DNA from: Clostridia bacterium
GTDB taxonomy: Bacteria > Bacillota > Clostridia > Christensenellales > Aristaeellaceae
Length of the DNA: 42,263 nt
Reading direction: 5' to 3'
Assembly: GCA_017395065.1 (NCBI GenBank)
Contig: JAFPWH010000018.1
Coordinates: forward strand, 1 to 42,263
Positions 24,976-33,844 of this stretch are shown in pieces. The notes beneath the pieces were generated by a model, which was not told the origin of the DNA, searched no databases, and was given only the letters and a program-made list of their open reading frames with translations. Position numbers and translations under genes: made by a program. How positions within the stretch are numbered: position 1 is the stretch's first letter; each line of letters opens with the position of its first letter.

Positions 24976-25002
24976 TTAGCACTCACCTATTGACAGTGCT
25001 AA
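24976..25002 (+). promoter_or_regulatory. CIRCE element (HrcA operator)
   Basis: TTAGCACTC, 9 bases, then CAGTGCTAA: one mismatch from the consensus TTAGCACTC-N9-GAGTGCTAA. It overlaps the -35 box of the hsp20 promoter, so HrcA binding would block transcription until heat or misfolding stress. Confidence 0.88.
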
Positions 25003-25017
25003 CAAAATGAGTATAAT
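24990..25017 (+). promoter_or_regulatory. hsp20 promoter
   Basis: A consensus TTGACA, 16-bp spacer, TATAAT. The -35 box lies inside the CIRCE element. The predicted leader is about 140 nt, long for a small heat-shock gene, with a GAACC/GGTTC pairing near its 5' end. Confidence 0.82.
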
Positions 25018-25168
25018 ATAATACGAACCGAGAGGGAAGGAAAGAAAGAGCCCCGGAGGTTCAGGGTAACAACATACAAAGACCGACGCCGACACACACC
25101 CCTGCAACGACGGAAACGCCGACAGCAGGTGCGCGAACAGCGCAAGAGGGTCAAAGGAGGTAAGAGTT

Positions 25169-25615
25169 ATGTTGATGCCGAGTATCTTTGGTGAAAATCT
25201 GTTTGACGAGTTTTTTGGTGACTGGGATCGGGAAATGCGGCGGATGGACCGTCGGCTGTACGGCAAGAACGCCGCCCGTGAGATGAAGACCGATGTGCAT
25301 GAGCATGAAGATCACTACGAAGTAGATATAGATCTGCCGGGCTTCAAGAAGGAAGACATCACGCTGGAGCTGGATAACGGCTATCTGACCATAACCGCTG
25401 CGAAGGGTCTTGACAAGGACGAGACGACGAAGAAGGGCAAGGTCATTCGTCAGGAACGCTGGTCCGGTACGATGCAGAGAAGCTTCTATGTGGGCGATGC
25501 GCTCACGGAGGCGGACATTGGCGCAAAGCTGGAGCATGGTGTGCTGAGCCTGAATATTCCGAAGAAGGAAGAGAAGAAGCTTCCTGAGAAAAAGACCATC
25601 ATGATAGAAGGATAA
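25169..25615 (+). CDS. hsp20: Small heat-shock protein Hsp20 (alpha-crystallin family)
   Basis: This is an ATP-independent holdase that binds unfolding proteins in the cytoplasm. The 148 residues have a short N-terminal arm (FDEFFGDWDREMRRMD) and the alpha-crystallin domain from about 38 to 135: MKTDVHEHEDHYEVDIDLPGFKKEDI, LELDNGYLTITA, RQERWSGTMQRSFYVGD and the signature GVLSLNIPKKE with the C-terminal IxI-like motif TIMIE. AAAGGAGGT lies upstream of the ATG. Control by HrcA is indicated by the CIRCE element over its promoter; no other chaperone gene is near, so it is a single-gene heat-shock unit. Confidence 0.96.
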   Translation: MLMPSIFGENLFDEFFGDWDREMRRMDRRLYGKNAAREMKTDVHEHEDHYEVDIDLPGFKKEDITLELDNGYLTITAAKGLDKDETTKKGKVIRQERWSGTMQRSFYVGDALTEADIGAKLEHGVLSLNIPKKEEKKLPEKKTIMIEG

Positions 25616-25693
25616 ACGCGTTCATGGCCAGGTCGCCTGAAAGCAGCCCGGCCATGGCTAAGACATCCGGTTTTCAGTAAACAAAAGAAACAG

Positions 25694-25730
25694 GAGACAG
25701 CTGCATTTCGCGGTTGTCTCTTTTGTGTTT
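25694..25730 (+). terminator. Terminator of hsp20
   Basis: GAGACAGC pairs imperfectly with GGTTGTCTC (6 perfect outer pairs), followed by TTTTGTGTTTT. It is placed 80 bases after the hsp20 stop and just before the convergent neighbour's end. Confidence 0.75.
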
Positions 25731-25749
25731 TAAGGCATATTCCGTCTGC

Positions 25750-26595
25750 TTAATTCGCGCCCTCAGCTTCGCCGCTGACAGTCAGTCCGGGAATCATCTC
25801 CAGCATGCCGCGGATTTCATCTTCCTTTTCGGGTGCAAGCTCGACAATCTTCTCAAGCAAAGCCCGCCAGTCGAGCTCCTCCCCGTTCTCCGCGGCGGCG
25901 ATGGCCTCCATGATTGCCATAAAGACCGCGTTGTCTTCGCCGGAAAAGAAGTCTTCAGCCGAGGACTGCGCCGCCGCGTCGGGATCCAGCGTGCCGTCGG
26001 CATGGTACATCAGATACATTGCGCGGTCGGCAGGACCGAGAAGCCGTACGCTTACGACCCTGGCATCGCCCACTTCATCAGTTTCCAGATAATCTTCTAT
26101 TTTCATGTCGAGCAAGGCGTCATAGCAATACATGCCATAAACCAGCGTAGCAGTCATATCTGTTCCGCCGCTGCCGTAGGATTCGAGCGCAAAGCCCTCC
26201 TCTTCCAGCTCCGCCACGGTCTTGCCCGTCATCGCGTCAATCGCGGCCTGATCCAGCGGTTCTGCAGTCAACTCCTCGATGTAGGCAACCGGCAGGGTCT
26301 TGGCATATTCGTCCGCCGCCTCATAGGCTTCGAAGCTGTCGGCAGAGTCGTAAAGCGCCTTCGCTTTCTCGTCCAAAACGCCAACGACACGGTAGAATTT
26401 TTCTCCATGCTTTACGACCACGACCACATGACCGTCATCGGCCATAAAATAGAAGCGTCCGTATTCTTCCATGGCCGCCTCCGCAATATCCGCCGCTTCT
26501 CCAATTGTGGCAAATACGGGAGCTTCCTCAGCAAGTGCCTGAAAGCACGTGCAAAGCATGATAACAGAAAGAACGAACGCCAATACTCTCTTCAT
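25750..26595 (-). CDS. Secreted hypothetical protein
   Basis: Not recognised. The 281-residue protein has a signal peptide (KRVLAFVLSVIMLCTCFQALA|EE) and an acidic, Ala/Glu-rich mature part. It contains a strand-rich middle (GHVVVVVKHGEKFYRVVGV) and a C-terminal helical region (FMAIMEAIAAAENGEELDW, then EDEIRGMLEMIPGL). No catalytic motif is visible. The ATG at 26595 is chosen because AGAGAGGT lies about 10 bases upstream and the signal peptide begins there; the long N-terminal extension of the open frame is not protein-like. Similar secreted acidic proteins occur in gut Clostridia. Confidence 0.72.
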   Translation of the reverse strand: MKRVLAFVLSVIMLCTCFQALAEEAPVFATIGEAADIAEAAMEEYGRFYFMADDGHVVVVVKHGEKFYRVVGVLDEKAKALYDSADSFEAYEAADEYAKTLPVAYIEELTAEPLDQAAIDAMTGKTVAELEEEGFALESYGSGGTDMTATLVYGMYCYDALLDMKIEDYLETDEVGDARVVSVRLLGPADRAMYLMYHADGTLDPDAAAQSSAEDFFSGEDNAVFMAIMEAIAAAENGEELDWRALLEKIVELAPEKEDEIRGMLEMIPGLTVSGEAEGAN

Positions 26596-26855
26596 ATACA
26601 GTCTATACCTCTCTTTATTATTTAGCCCTCTCGGACATGTTGCTATTATAACGTTTATTGCGGCTGTTTCAACAGAAAAACTAAATTTAACCTGCTGTCC
26701 GTCACGCCGCGCATCCAGCGCCTTCGGTTTTGCCGGGTATGCGAATGCGCCCTGCCACATGGCTTATTTACCAGTATTAAGCGCAGCTTAGATTTGCCGA
26801 TAACCATCACTGCGTTTTCCCATGCTTTAACCCGTCATTGCAGTCCCGTCACCGT

Positions 26856-27104
26856 TTATTCGGATTCACGCTGTGTGCCCTTCCCCTTTTTTGCCGATTT
26901 TGTGATTTCTTCATGGTAGAAGTAATTGCATACAACCGGCGGCTCACCAAAGGGAGCGCGGTGCTGATAGAAATCCGTGATATCCTCAAAAGGCACGTCT
27001 GTGCCCAGAGTCTTGCCGCCCAAGTCAGCTCCGGCTGACGATTCTATGCATATGCCTGTCATTATCAGAAGCAGCACCGTGAACAGTGACAGAATCTTTT
27101 TCAC
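26856..27104 (-). CDS. Short secreted hypothetical protein, possibly truncated
   Basis: The 82-residue protein begins with a signal peptide (KKILSLFTVLLLIMTGICIESSAGA). It continues GKTLGTDVPFEDITDFY, a motif I associate with longer secreted clostridial proteins, then ends NYFYHEEITKSAKKGKGTQ. The last 15 residues are basic and unlike the rest, so the original C-terminus may be lost. The start is GTG with AAGGAAGG 7 bases upstream. Function unknown. Confidence 0.55.
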   Translation of the reverse strand: MKKILSLFTVLLLIMTGICIESSAGADLGGKTLGTDVPFEDITDFYQHRAPFGEPPVVCNYFYHEEITKSAKKGKGTQRESE

Positions 27105-27179
27105 GAGGCCTTCCTTTCTTTCTCTGTATTGATCTGAATATACTTCTTCATGGTCGTATTCAGCTTAGTCGCGGTTTTG

Positions 27180-30100
27180 TCAGGCTTTGATCAGGCTCTG
27201 AAGCGTCTCAAACAGCAGCTCAGGCTGTACCGGCTTGGACAAGTGGGCGTTCATGCCCGCCTGCATGCTGCGCTGCACATCTTCATCAAAAGCGTTAGCT
27301 GTCAGCGCGATAATCGGTATAGATCCGGCGTCTGCCCTGTCCATGGCGCGGATCGCACGCGTAGCCTCCAGCCCATCCATCTCAGGCATCCGCATATCCA
27401 TCAGAATCGCGTCGTAGAAGCCTTCGGGATGTGAGGCAAACAGTTCTACAGCTTTCTTGCCGTTTTCAGCGCGGTCTGTTTCAATAGCGCGCATCTGCAG
27501 AACCATAAGCATAATCTCAGCGTTTACATCTATATCCTCCGCCAGAAGGATGCGCCTTCCGCTAAGGTCCGCCTTGGCCTCTTCCTTTTTGGCCGCGATG
27601 TTCTTTCGCTTAAGCGCTGATTTGAATTCATCCAAAACCGCCGCGGCAAAGAGCGGCTTTGGAAGGAAGCAGTCAACTCCCACCGCAAGCGCTTCATTCA
27701 GAACATCGTCCCAGCTGTATGCTGTTAGAATTATGATAGCGGATTCGTGACCTATTTCCGTTCTGATCCTGCGCGTGGTCTCCACGCCGTCCATTTCCGG
27801 CATCTTCCAGTCCACAAGAATCAGATTGTATGGCATTCTGCGGGCGTGGCGCAGCTTTACCATCTCTATTGCCTGCTTGCCCGAGGTTGCCAAATCCGAA
27901 GCAATACCGGCCTTCTCCAGCACCAGCTGCGAGTGCTTGCAGGCAATCGGGTCATCATCTACGATCAGTACCGTCATTTCTCCCGGGTTTATTTCTTCTT
28001 CGCCCTGAAGGTCTGTTTTCCCGGAATCGGAGAGGGTAACCGTGACAAAGAAGGTTGTACCGACGCCTTTCTCGCTTGTTACTTCGATGTTTCCGTTCAT
28101 CATCTCCACGATGCTTTTTGTAATGGCCATGCCAAGACCGGTACTGCCGTATTTGCTCGTATTTGAGGCATCCTCCTGTGAGAACGTGTCAAACAGAAGC
28201 GGCAGGTAATCTTTACTCATACCGATACCGGTGTCGGATACGGTAAAGCGTATAGTGCTCTTTCCGTCATATTGAGCGGTTCGCTCTACCTGCATTTCTA
28301 CCCTGCCGCCTTCGGGAGTGAACTTGACGGCGTTGCCAAGTATGTTTATAAGCACCTGACGCAGCTTCAGGTCGTCGCCAATGTAATAATCGTCCACCTC
28401 TGAGTTCAGACGGCAGCGGTACACCAGCCCCTTTTCCTGACATTGGGTGCTGAACATGGTGTTGATCGCTTCCAGGAGCTTTCTGAAAGAGAACTCTTCA
28501 TTTTTAAGCGTGAGCCGCCCGGATTCGATGCGCGACATATCCAGAATGTCGTTTATGAGCCCCAGCAGGTGCTCGGCGGAGTCACCGATTTTTTCCAGGT
28601 ATTCTCTGGTTTTCGGTGATATATCCGGGTCATTCAGCGCAATACTGTCAAGACCGATAATGGCGTTCATGGGAGTTCTGATCTCGTGGCTCATGTTGGA
28701 CAGGAAAGCGGTTTTGGCCTTGTTGGCTTCCTTCGCTGCTGTCAATGCGTCGCTTAGCGCCTGCTGCTGTTCCATGGCGCTGCGCATATCCGCGTCCACA
28801 TCAACAAAGCAAGCTCCGACACCGTCGATATGCTGTTCACCCTGATCGCCCGCATTGTGAACACGCGCAAAGCGCACGGTTTCATAACTTTCTTTCCCGC
28901 GGCGCCTCACCATATAAGTATGAGAAATAACACGCTGCCGTTTCAGTCCCTCGCGGATTGAATCCGGCTGTATGAAGCGCAGAAACTCTTCCCGGCACTG
29001 CTCAGTTATGTACTGCTTTGCATAGGCTGTCACGGCGGAAAGATAAGTAAAATGCTCTCCCACGGCAAAGCCCGGCGCGTCCAGATCTGTGTGAGCCTGA
29101 TAGCAAACGCCCTCGTTTTTATCCAGCTCCAGATAATAAACGCTCCAGTAGTCTGCGGCAAGTGCTGCAATCATCTTGTCCTGCTGCTCCCGCTCGCGTT
29201 CCTTTGCCAAAAGCTTTTCCTGCAGAGCCAGACGGCGCTCCAGTTCATTCCGCTTCACACGGCTTTCTGTTTCGGCCGTCTGCTGTTCCAGCCGGAGCCT
29301 GCTGTTTCTTTTGGTTTGACCAACAATGAAGCCAAACATCAGCAGCATGACAATAACGGTCATCGCCGACTGGATGATGCTTCGCCTTACCGTACCTTCC
29401 GATATGGAGCTGATACGGCCGCTGATGACGCTCTCCCGTATCAGATAAGTAAGCTGCCAGTCTGTTCCTCTTACGGGAATATATGTAAGCGTTTCCCTGA
29501 TGCCGTTGAACGTGAAAGAAACTACGCCGCGCGTCGCGGATTGAAATTCCTGCCTGAAGCTATCGTATGAATAGGGAGCTTCGAAGGTTGCAACCTTCAT
29601 TGCTTCAAGCAAATTGTCCTCCATTGCCAGACCGCCGAGCACGGAATCCGTCAGGGCGGCGCCGCTTTCTGTATAAATATTACAGAATGTAGCGTTGCCG
29701 GTGTTCGTAATAAGAGAGACGCCTGAGAGCATTTCCTGCATATCGATTTCCATAAAGCACACGGACAGCGTTTTCCCTTCAAAGAGAATATTTACCGGCA
29801 CCGCGATAATGACGCGCTTATCCTGGCTTTCCGAATTGAATATGGATATCTCGGGTTCTGAAAGCGTCTGGTAATCAAAGCTGTATTCGTCAATATTGCT
29901 TTGAGTGCCTGTTGAGGTATATATAAGGCCATCCGTATCCACAAAGGCGAATTTATCCAGATGGTAGAGCTGCTTCATGCTGGTCTGATAAGCCTCTAAA
30001 TGCGCCTTGTCGCTGATATCCTCCTCAGTCATCAGGTCGATGGCTACTCTGATCGTCTCTATCTTTTCCCGCAGGTTGTCCTCTACAACCTGTTCCCTTC

Positions 30101-30269
30101 GGCCTGCCAGCTCGTCCAGATACAGAAGGCTTACCAAGCGAACTGCCTCTTCCGTGTCGCGTCTGGCACGGGAGCCCATCCATATCGTTCCCGCAACCAG
30201 AATAATCGTGAGCATCAGACTGCCGACTACCGCAATTGGTACGATATAATTCTTTCTGCCGCGCATCAT
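27180..30269 (-). CDS. Membrane hybrid sensor histidine kinase with two receiver domains
   Basis: The 1029 residues are, in order: membrane helix (8-30), extracellular sensor of Cache-like type (about 40-290), second helix (300-317), coiled coil (325-365), PAS-like region (375-495), HisKA with H528 in NMSHEIRTPMNAIIG, HATPase with the N box (ILGNAVKF), DTGIGM and GSTGLGMAI, receiver 1 (about 765-880; phospho-acceptor D820 in LILVDWKMPEMDG) and receiver 2 (about 905-1025; D958 in ILMDMRMPEMDG). No Hpt or output domain is present, so phosphate must pass to a protein encoded elsewhere. Ligand unknown. It has its own promoter and is not obviously co-transcribed with a response regulator. Either ATG 30269 or 30266 may be used. 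Confidence 0.93.
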   Translation of the reverse strand: MMRGRKNYIVPIAVVGSLMLTIILVAGTIWMGSRARRDTEEAVRLVSLLYLDELAGRREQVVEDNLREKIETIRVAIDLMTEEDISDKAHLEAYQTSMKQLYHLDKFAFVDTDGLIYTSTGTQSNIDEYSFDYQTLSEPEISIFNSESQDKRVIIAVPVNILFEGKTLSVCFMEIDMQEMLSGVSLITNTGNATFCNIYTESGAALTDSVLGGLAMEDNLLEAMKVATFEAPYSYDSFRQEFQSATRGVVSFTFNGIRETLTYIPVRGTDWQLTYLIRESVISGRISSISEGTVRRSIIQSAMTVIVMLLMFGFIVGQTKRNSRLRLEQQTAETESRVKRNELERRLALQEKLLAKEREREQQDKMIAALAADYWSVYYLELDKNEGVCYQAHTDLDAPGFAVGEHFTYLSAVTAYAKQYITEQCREEFLRFIQPDSIREGLKRQRVISHTYMVRRRGKESYETVRFARVHNAGDQGEQHIDGVGACFVDVDADMRSAMEQQQALSDALTAAKEANKAKTAFLSNMSHEIRTPMNAIIGLDSIALNDPDISPKTREYLEKIGDSAEHLLGLINDILDMSRIESGRLTLKNEEFSFRKLLEAINTMFSTQCQEKGLVYRCRLNSEVDDYYIGDDLKLRQVLINILGNAVKFTPEGGRVEMQVERTAQYDGKSTIRFTVSDTGIGMSKDYLPLLFDTFSQEDASNTSKYGSTGLGMAITKSIVEMMNGNIEVTSEKGVGTTFFVTVTLSDSGKTDLQGEEEINPGEMTVLIVDDDPIACKHSQLVLEKAGIASDLATSGKQAIEMVKLRHARRMPYNLILVDWKMPEMDGVETTRRIRTEIGHESAIIILTAYSWDDVLNEALAVGVDCFLPKPLFAAAVLDEFKSALKRKNIAAKKEEAKADLSGRRILLAEDIDVNAEIMLMVLQMRAIETDRAENGKKAVELFASHPEGFYDAILMDMRMPEMDGLEATRAIRAMDRADAGSIPIIALTANAFDEDVQRSMQAGMNAHLSKPVQPELLFETLQSLIKA

Positions 30270-30305
30270 CAGGGGGTCACCACTTCTCCATTGTTAATAA
30301 TCTGT

Positions 30306-30334
30306 ATTATAAACTATTTTATCCTTATATGCAA
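30306..30334 (-). promoter_or_regulatory. Promoter of the hybrid histidine kinase
   Basis: Read leftward: TTGCAT, 17-bp spacer, TATAAT, about 37 bases before the start codon. Confidence 0.72.
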
Positions 30335-30466
30335 CAGTAAACCGAAACAGCTGCCATGTATCTGTCTGAACCATTGCGGTTCAGTAATTTTCCGGCTTTT
30401 CATTAAAAACCGAAAAAACTCATTCGCACGGGCACTCTTTTACACGGCCGACCCGTTTCCTCACGC

Positions 30467-31982
30467 TCATTTTTTCAGCAGTACGCGCTTGATTTGGGCG
30501 ATGCTTTCCCTAAACAGCGGCCTTCGTCCGTATACGGCGAAGAAAATAATGTTTGGTACAGCAAAGCTTATAACGGCGTTCAGGATAAGCGAAGGCCACA
30601 AGCTCAAGCTGAGACGCGCGCACAACGCCCATGATCCCGCGCAGGACGCCAGCGCGGTCGCCACCAGCCCGCAGAAAAATTTCACATACTGACCCAGGTA
30701 TTTGCGTGAGAACACCTCGCGGAACAGATTATGGAACAGCCATGGAATTTCAACCGCAACAATCGCAATTACTGATGACAGCAGCACTCCGTACAGCTTA
30801 AGCCATCGCACAGTGGCCAGATTAAGCCCCAGATTTACCAACGCAGCCACCAGCGGACGGAACCTGTCCTTTCGCCAGATACCCGCGGCGTCCTTGAACA
30901 TGTTGATTATTTTGTTCATGCCCATTGTATAGAAATAGATCACGAAGCAGATTACATAATTATATGTAAGCATGTTTTCCGTGCCCATCCAGATCTCCAT
31001 GAAGGGCTGATACATGCACAGCAGCATGGCGCTGCCCATTCCCATAATCCAGCCAAACAGCATCGTGATGCGGGCAAAATCGTTGTAATTCTTCTCCACA
31101 CTCTCAGTCACAAGGCTGTTGCCCACCCCCGCAATGCAGGCTACGATTATAACGTCTATGAATGTGCGCAGTGCGGTAATTACAAAAAAGTAGTTTTGAT
31201 ACACTGCCAGCACAGCCAGACCCATGAACGCCGAAATCACGATGGTGTCGGCAAAATTGAACACAACGCCGGCAAATTTAGAGGTGAACAGATCCCGAAC
31301 TCGCCGCACAATGTCCTTTACCGCCGCTTTGGGCAAACGGCCCTGCGGCAGATAATTCGGGTATATCTTATTCACCTGTACGGCGGTAACAATATTGATG
31401 GTCACCTGCGCCAGCAGCTGTATGACCAGAAAGATGTAATAGCTTCTGAATACGATCAGCGCGGGCAGCTTAAGCGCGTATTCCACCAACTGGATGCACA
31501 GGCTTACCTTACTTACTACGTCGGTGCGCTGATGGGCGTCAAGCAATGAACGTTTATAGGCAAACAGCCAGTACGTCAGCACCGTGCTGCCAAGATTCAT
31601 GAAATAGAGAATATACAGGTTCATGTCCTGCGGGATGTCGCCGTTTATGAGCCCGCGCAAAAACGGCGTCAGCGCCAGACCGATCACCGCGATAATCAAG
31701 CCGATCGCCCGGTACAGCGTGCGGTAGAGATGCAGCTGCGCACATATGGATTCCCGGTCATCCTCAGCGATTGGCTTGTACCATGGCGCTGCCAACGCCC
31801 AGCTCAGCCAGATTCAGAAATGACAGAATGGAACGAAACAGACCGTTCAGCCCCAGATACTGAACGCCCAGATAATACAGCATTACGGAGCGAAGAATGA
31901 ACGGGATTACCATATTGAGCAGCTTCAGCAGCCCGTCAAAGGCGATATTCCTCGCGGCATTTTTCGTTCGCTCGATTTTCAT
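30467..31982 (-). pseudogene. Frameshifted polysaccharide flippase (Wzx/MATE-like)
   Basis: The first 70 codons (MKIERTKNAARNIAFDGLL..., ending AELGVGSAMV) and the following 435 codons (WYKPIAEDDRESICAQLHLYRTLYRAIG...) together form a normal 500-residue flippase with 12-14 hydrophobic segments, the kind that moves lipid-linked oligosaccharide across the membrane. They are in different frames, joined near 31777-31783. Relatives usually have about four residues between AMV and YKPIAEDD, so a small deletion (about 8 or 11 bases) is likely. The gene follows a glycosyltransferase that is also frameshifted, supporting decay of a surface-polysaccharide operon. A sequence error cannot be excluded. 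Confidence 0.75.
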
Positions 31983-32091
31983 CTATACACCCTTTTCACA
32001 TCTCGGTTCTGACGCCGTTTCCCTGCCTTACACCGCGGATTTGCAGGCTTTCACACCCGGAACAGCATATTCAAAGCAAAAGCCGCCCGTT

Positions 32092-33050
32092 TCATTTTCT
32101 CATGACAGTCCGCCAGAGCTTCCTCATAAGACGGTAGCAGGCGGGAGAGCGCATAAACAGTGTGGATTTGAGCTTTCTTGCGCGGCTGACTACCGGCAGC
32201 TTCCAGCTGTTTTTCAGTATAACCCCGTATTTTTCCCGGATGCGGCGGGCGTGCTCCATATACATGTCCGTGAAAACCAGCTGATCGATTGCGATATGCC
32301 AAATGACAGAGGCTACCCAGCCCTCGGTGTATTTTATGGCCTGAGGATACTCTTTACGGGTGAAATCAAGCAAACGGTCGATTCCCTCTTCCCAATCGAG
32401 CACCTTTTTTCAGAAACGGTTCCCATAATGCTGTCCGGCCTCTTCAGCCAGTAGTATTGCTGCGAAGCGCTGCATGCGATGGCCTCGCAGCCGCAGAGTA
32501 TGTATGGCATCAAAAGGTTGTCTTCGAACAGGTATCCCACAGGAAAACGAGCCTCGGCAAAAAGCTCCCTGCGCATAAGCTTGCCCCAGGCGCTGAATAT
32601 AATCCGGCCCTCAGCCATAGCCTTCATGATTTCGGCGTTTGGAATCGTGCAGCGGGTATCCGCTGACGTGACGAAGGCGGTTTCATTATTAAATATACAC
32701 ACGTGCGCCACGGCGGAGGCGGGAACATTGTAAACCTCAATCAAATCCAACAGGATTTTCAGATAATCAGACCCTACGTAATCATCAGAGTCTATAAATG
32801 TAACATAGTCTCCTTTCATCCTGTCCAGCCCGTAATTCCGCGCGTCCGAAAGGCCGCCGTTCGGCTTATGAAAAACACGGACGCGCTCATCCTGATGCGC
32901 GTAATCATCGCAGATTTGAGGGCAGCTGTCGGGCGAGCCGGCATCAATCAATAGCAATTCAAAATTCGTATAGCTTTGGTTCAGAATGCTGTCCACACAA
33001 CGGCGCAGGTATTTTTCCACTTTGTAAATTGGTACGATTACGCTGATCAT
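32092..33050 (-). pseudogene. Frameshifted family 2 glycosyltransferase
   Basis: Codons 1-214 carry the GT-A domain: ISVIVPIYKVEKYLRRCVDSIL, the metal-binding DSDDYVG, NGGLSDARNYGLD and ED in LFEDNLLMPY. The frame then changes at GAAAAAAGG (32403-32411): a -1 slip or one added A continues as KVLDWEEGIDRLLDFTRKEYP to a natural end (KLWRTVMRK). Without it the protein ends in an unrelated tail. The A6 run is a typical place for a mutation, a sequencing error, or transcriptional slippage that restores the frame in some transcripts. Likely role: addition of a sugar to a surface polysaccharide whose flippase follows. Confidence 0.75.
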
Positions 33051-33106
33051 TTTCGCTTTTCCTTCCCGTCTCCCGGCTGTTTGTACGGACGCCCTTCAAA
33101 CGGCGG

Positions 33107-33331
33107 TTATTGGTTGTGACTCTTGTATAAAACGCGGATAAGCTTTTTGATATTTGGATAAGGGCGCTTTTTTTCCACGAATGCCCGTTGTATCTGAAGC
33201 CTCAAGGCTTCATGCTCTGACAGCCTGCCGATCTTTTTTATATAACTATCAGTGCATTCTCCGCGCGGTCTGCCGCAAAGCGAAATCCACTGTACAGAGT
33301 AGAAAGCTTTAGAACTCAAACGAAATTCCAA
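33107..33331 (-). CDS. Short hypothetical protein, perhaps a truncated C-terminus
   Basis: Not recognised. The 74-residue frame has a basic C-terminal half (EKKRPYPNIKKLIRVLYKSHNQ) and CGRPRGEC in the middle. There is no good ribosome binding site before its first ATG, and it ends 56 bases before the glycosyltransferase start. It could be the tail of a longer polysaccharide gene whose front was lost at the AT-rich boundary near 33.35-33.45 kb. Confidence 0.35.
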   Translation of the reverse strand: MEFRLSSKAFYSVQWISLCGRPRGECTDSYIKKIGRLSEHEALRLQIQRAFVEKKRPYPNIKKLIRVLYKSHNQ

Positions 33332-33500
33332 AGCCGCGTTGCCGTCTCCGTATCATGCAGTTCCTTAATTCTTTTCCCAATGAACGGTCATATCTTCATA
33401 TACCGATATACTTGAATACTATATATTCAACCACATTCAAATATAAAACTATACCACAGAACAGTGTGTTTGTCAATCGAAACGTGTAGCAAAAGGGCCC

Positions 33501-33750
33501 CAAAAAGGTGAGCACCTGCCAACATCGGTGAAGTCGTGAGTGGTGCGCAGGCCGGACATGGCCTGTCCATGTTCGGCTTGGCTGCCGGGGAGCATACCGG
33601 GAACTGGGTGTCAAGGGTGGCGAAGCCACTTGCGTAGCCCTTGACTCCCAGGGCTCGGTATGCTACGTTCTCTGGAGCTCCAATGCTCTCATTTGGGTGC
33701 GCGGGCACGAGCCCATTTGCGCACCGAGCGCGCTCTGATGCTCACTTTTT
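33501..33750. ncRNA. Candidate structured non-coding RNA, at least five helices
   Basis: No convincing protein is encoded, yet the sequence forms a consistent set of stems. P1 closes the element: GTGAGCA (33508-33514) with TGCTCAC (33739-33745), flanked by A5 and T5. P2: CCTGC (33515-33519) with GCAGG (33547-33551). P3: GCCGGACATGG with CCATGTTCGGC (33551-33577, 11 bp with one G-T, 5-nt loop). P4: AGCATACCG (33591-33599) with CGGTATGCT (33656-33664), continued by CTGGG-t-GTCAAGGG (33604-33617) with CCCTTGAC-t-CCCAG (33638-33651) and capped by TGGC-GAA-GCCA. P5: GGTGCGC (33696-33702) with GCGCACC (33719-33725), enclosing GGGC-ACGA-GCCC. The strand is not settled: a T5 run follows P1 on both strands. 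I could not match it to a named RNA class; raiA-type RNA, or a mobile element with structured ends, are alternatives. Confidence 0.6.
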
Positions 33751-33844
33751 CACACCCCATAGGCACGCCCCAACAATCCGCAATTCCTGCCACTGGTTTC
33801 TCAGTATGGGCTTGAAGCGTTTCCTCATTTCAATAAGGATATGC

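Noticed and set aside
33427-33708. 93-codon minus-strand frame inside the structured region
   Set aside because: It crosses the RNA helices, has no ribosome binding site and no recognisable composition; the pairings explain the sequence better.
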